Origin: a virus
DNA length: 21,774 bases
Virus record (IMG/VR): IMGVR_UViG_3300046001_000488
Coordinates: 1-21,774 of that record
Direction: 5' to 3' (one strand)
This document shows, piece after piece, positions 20,197 to 21,774 of this stretch; positions within the stretch are counted from its first letter, which is position 1; every line of letters begins with the position of its first letter. A program made the position numbers and the translations under genes. The notes below the pieces were generated by a model. That model did no database searches, was not told the origin of the DNA, and saw only the letters and a list, made by a program, of their open reading frames with translations.

Positions 20197-21591
20197 ATGC
20201 CATATAGAGTTGGAGCCAAAGGCTCATTCGGATGTTCTGGATACCCAGCATTAAAAGAGGGTACCAATGAAGTCATGGGATGCCACCAGACAAGAGCAGA
20301 AGCAGCAGCACAAATTTATGCAATTAATCGTTCAGAAGGCAACATAGGAAAAAGTATGCATGAAATTAAAGAAGGCGACTTCGTAATGTATATGGGCGAA
20401 GATGATAAGAATATGGTTGGTCGTGTTGAGTATGTCATGACAAACCCTGGACTTCTTGGACTACCAGGATCAGAATATTCTATGGAATATATGGAAAATG
20501 ATAAGCCAGTTATTGTTCGTGAATATGAAGAAGAAGATGGCGCATGGGAAGAAAAATCATATGTTACTTATCATCGTATGTCTGAAGTTATTAGGATTGA
20601 ATCACTGTCTGTCTCAGTAGAGATGGTTATGGAGATGGGATCAAGCGGAACTGGAATTCCAGCAATGCCAGAACAATCTGATATGGAAAACATGTATAAT
20701 GTTCAAATTGGTAAATCAGAAGATTATTATTCAGATGATGAAGAGATGGACAAATGGAATAACATGACAAAGGCTTGTTGGGTTGGATATGAACAACGTG
20801 GCATGAAAGATAAAGGTGGACGCATGGTTCCCAATTGTGTCCCTATTGGTAAATCAGAAAGTGTACAAAAAGCAGAAAGCGTATCTGTTGGAGATCATGT
20901 TACTTTTGCAGTACCAAAACCACCAGATAAAACAGAGTCTGCTCATGGAGTTGTAGAAAGAGTAGAGCGTTCTGGAACAGTTAAACTTCCTGGAACTAAC
21001 GAAAGTGTTGAAGCATCTTCAGATAATCCAGCAGCAGTAGTTAGAGTCTATGCAACAAGTGAAAGTGGCAAAAGAACTAGAACTGATAGACGTGTTGTAA
21101 AACCTTTTAGTTCTTTAAGAGTGTTATCTGAGCCAATTGATAATGAAAAAATGTATGACGAAGACGAAATGGAAAAAGTTTCTGCAGCAAGACTGCAAGA
21201 GTTGGCAGATGCATATAATAAAAATAAAGAAGGCGATAGTCGAATTACAGTAGGAGCACTAAGACAAGTTTATAATCGTGGTATAGGAGCCTATAGAACT
21301 AACCCTTCATCGGTTCGTGGAAGTGTTTCTAGTGCAGAGCAGTGGGCTATGGGAAGAGTAAACGCTTTTATGGCTGGACTTCGTGGAAAGTTTCCTAGAA
21401 AGCCATTTGATTTAGATCTTTTTCCAAAAGGTCACCCAAGGTCTACCAAAAAATCTTTGTTTGAAAATTTTGCAAAAGATGTAGGAAAGCCACAAAGAGT
21501 TTCAAAACTTTTTGAAGAGCAGCCTATAACAGAAAATATTGAGAAAGGTTGGGGCGGATCTATATTTGACTTAAATCCGTTTAAAAAATAA
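20197..21591 (+). CDS. putative head-block protein with two Tudor-like domains
   Basis: A 464-residue protein. The N-terminal block (YRVGAKGSFGCSGYPALKEG and EVMGCHQTRAEAAAQIYAI) has two Cys. Two similar SH3/Tudor-like regions follow: about 59-134 (GDFVMYMG, VGRVEYVM, PVIVREYEEE) and about 229-310 (GDHVTFAVP, HGVVERVERSG, AAVVRVYA, FSSLRVL). These recall the hypervirulence-associated Tudor (HVA1) family. A GGRMVPNCVPIGK motif at about 208-220 is seen in phage capsid or portal-associated proteins. The end has a conserved-looking segment ITVGALRQVYNRGIGAYR with LFPKGHPRST. AGGAGG at 20184-20189 supports the ATG. The motifs suggest a structural or assembly protein, but the exact role is unknown. 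Confidence 0.6.
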   Translation: MPYRVGAKGSFGCSGYPALKEGTNEVMGCHQTRAEAAAQIYAINRSEGNIGKSMHEIKEGDFVMYMGEDDKNMVGRVEYVMTNPGLLGLPGSEYSMEYMENDKPVIVREYEEEDGAWEEKSYVTYHRMSEVIRIESLSVSVEMVMEMGSSGTGIPAMPEQSDMENMYNVQIGKSEDYYSDDEEMDKWNNMTKACWVGYEQRGMKDKGGRMVPNCVPIGKSESVQKAESVSVGDHVTFAVPKPPDKTESAHGVVERVERSGTVKLPGTNESVEASSDNPAAVVRVYATSESGKRTRTDRRVVKPFSSLRVLSEPIDNEKMYDEDEMEKVSAARLQELADAYNKNKEGDSRITVGALRQVYNRGIGAYRTNPSSVRGSVSSAEQWAMGRVNAFMAGLRGKFPRKPFDLDLFPKGHPRSTKKSLFENFAKDVGKPQRVSKLFEEQPITENIEKGWGGSIFDLNPFKK

Positions 21592-21734
21592 TGCCTAAAA
21601 GAAAAGTAGGATCTTTTAATCCATATCAAATTAAAGATGGATGGATCGTAAAAATGTATAAAGATGGAAGAATTAGATCTAAGATTGAACCATACGAACC
21701 TAAGCATAAGAAGAAGGTACAAAATAATGGCTGA
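21591..21734 (+). CDS. small basic protein of unknown function
   Basis: A 47-residue protein, short, basic and beta-rich (IKDGWIVKMYKDGRIRSKIEP, with the tail KHKKKVQNNG). It begins in a TAATG overlap with the preceding gene, and its stop overlaps the next gene. The compact fold and Lys-rich end resemble small phage assembly or DNA-binding proteins. No family is recognised. Confidence 0.55.
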   Translation: MPKRKVGSFNPYQIKDGWIVKMYKDGRIRSKIEPYEPKHKKKVQNNG

Positions 21735-21774
21735 CACATACACACCTAATGCTGGCATGAAGGCTGCAGCACGT
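21727..21774 (+). CDS. start of the next gene, cut by the window end
   Basis: Only 16 codons are visible: ATG at 21727 with AAGAAGG about 10 bases upstream, overlapping the previous gene by 8 bases. It reads MADTYTPNAGMKAAAR. This start resembles N-termini of actinophage head genes, but the fragment is too short for a firm call. Confidence 0.5.
   Translation, partial: MADTYTPNAGMKAAAR

Overview
The window reads as about 21.8 kb from the genome of a tailed double-stranded DNA phage, AT-rich, with every credible gene on the + strand, tightly packed with short stop/start overlaps. The gene content (a gp32-like ssDNA-binding protein, a PHP-containing DnaE polymerase, RecA, two terminase subunits, a holin pair, a CHAP endolysin, tRNAs and Hsp20) is clearly viral. 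The host is most likely a Gram-positive actinobacterium. This is an inference from a DUF7455-like CxxC/CxxH protein, an FmdB-like zinc ribbon, a CHAP plus peptidoglycan-binding lysin, Ala/Thr-rich exported proteins and some apparently leaderless promoters. The low G+C would suit a freshwater planktonic actinobacterium, but the sequence does not prove it.

Layout. 28-8095 is the replication and recombination block: ssDNA-binding protein, DnaE-type Pol III alpha, RecA with a relaxed Walker A, a zinc ribbon, a small PD-(D/E)XK resolvase-like nuclease, a helical unknown, a Cas4/RecB-like Fe-S nuclease behind its own promoter, a two-finger zinc protein, a RuvC-like resolvase and a conserved unknown. 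8100-10915 is the packaging block: a small HTH protein, a one-pass membrane protein, a DUF3310 protein, and small and large terminase. 10934-20164 separates the large terminase from the head-gene block that begins at 20197. It holds two exported Ala/Thr-rich proteins (one apparently with an ATT start), two holin-like membrane proteins, an HslV/proteasome-like Ntn hydrolase, an acidic protein, an exported subtilisin-like protease, tRNA-Asn, tRNA-Gly and tRNA-Glu, Hsp20, a structured RNA candidate, an HNH protein, the endolysin, two zinc proteins, a staphylococcal-type nuclease, a thioredoxin-like protein and an unknown. From 20197 on is the start of the head block: a Tudor-like protein, a 47-residue protein and a gene that runs off the end.

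How it may work together. The first block replicates, recombines and resolves phage DNA, and the terminases package it. The middle block combines lysis genes (holins, endolysin) with functions aimed at the cell envelope or proteome (two large exported proteins, an exported subtilase, a cytoplasmic HslV-like peptidase, Hsp20, thioredoxin, secondary nuclease). This part is the richest in local promoters and in RNA or DNA secondary structure. The most unusual items are: (i) a nested palindrome over the promoter of the HslV-like gene, which could mask its ribosome site in read-through transcripts but not in transcripts from the local promoter; (ii) a 79-base element with perfect 11-bp arms behind a TATAAT box; (iii) the ATT or frameshifted start of the 834-residue exported protein; and (iv) the two proteases of different classes encoded side by side.
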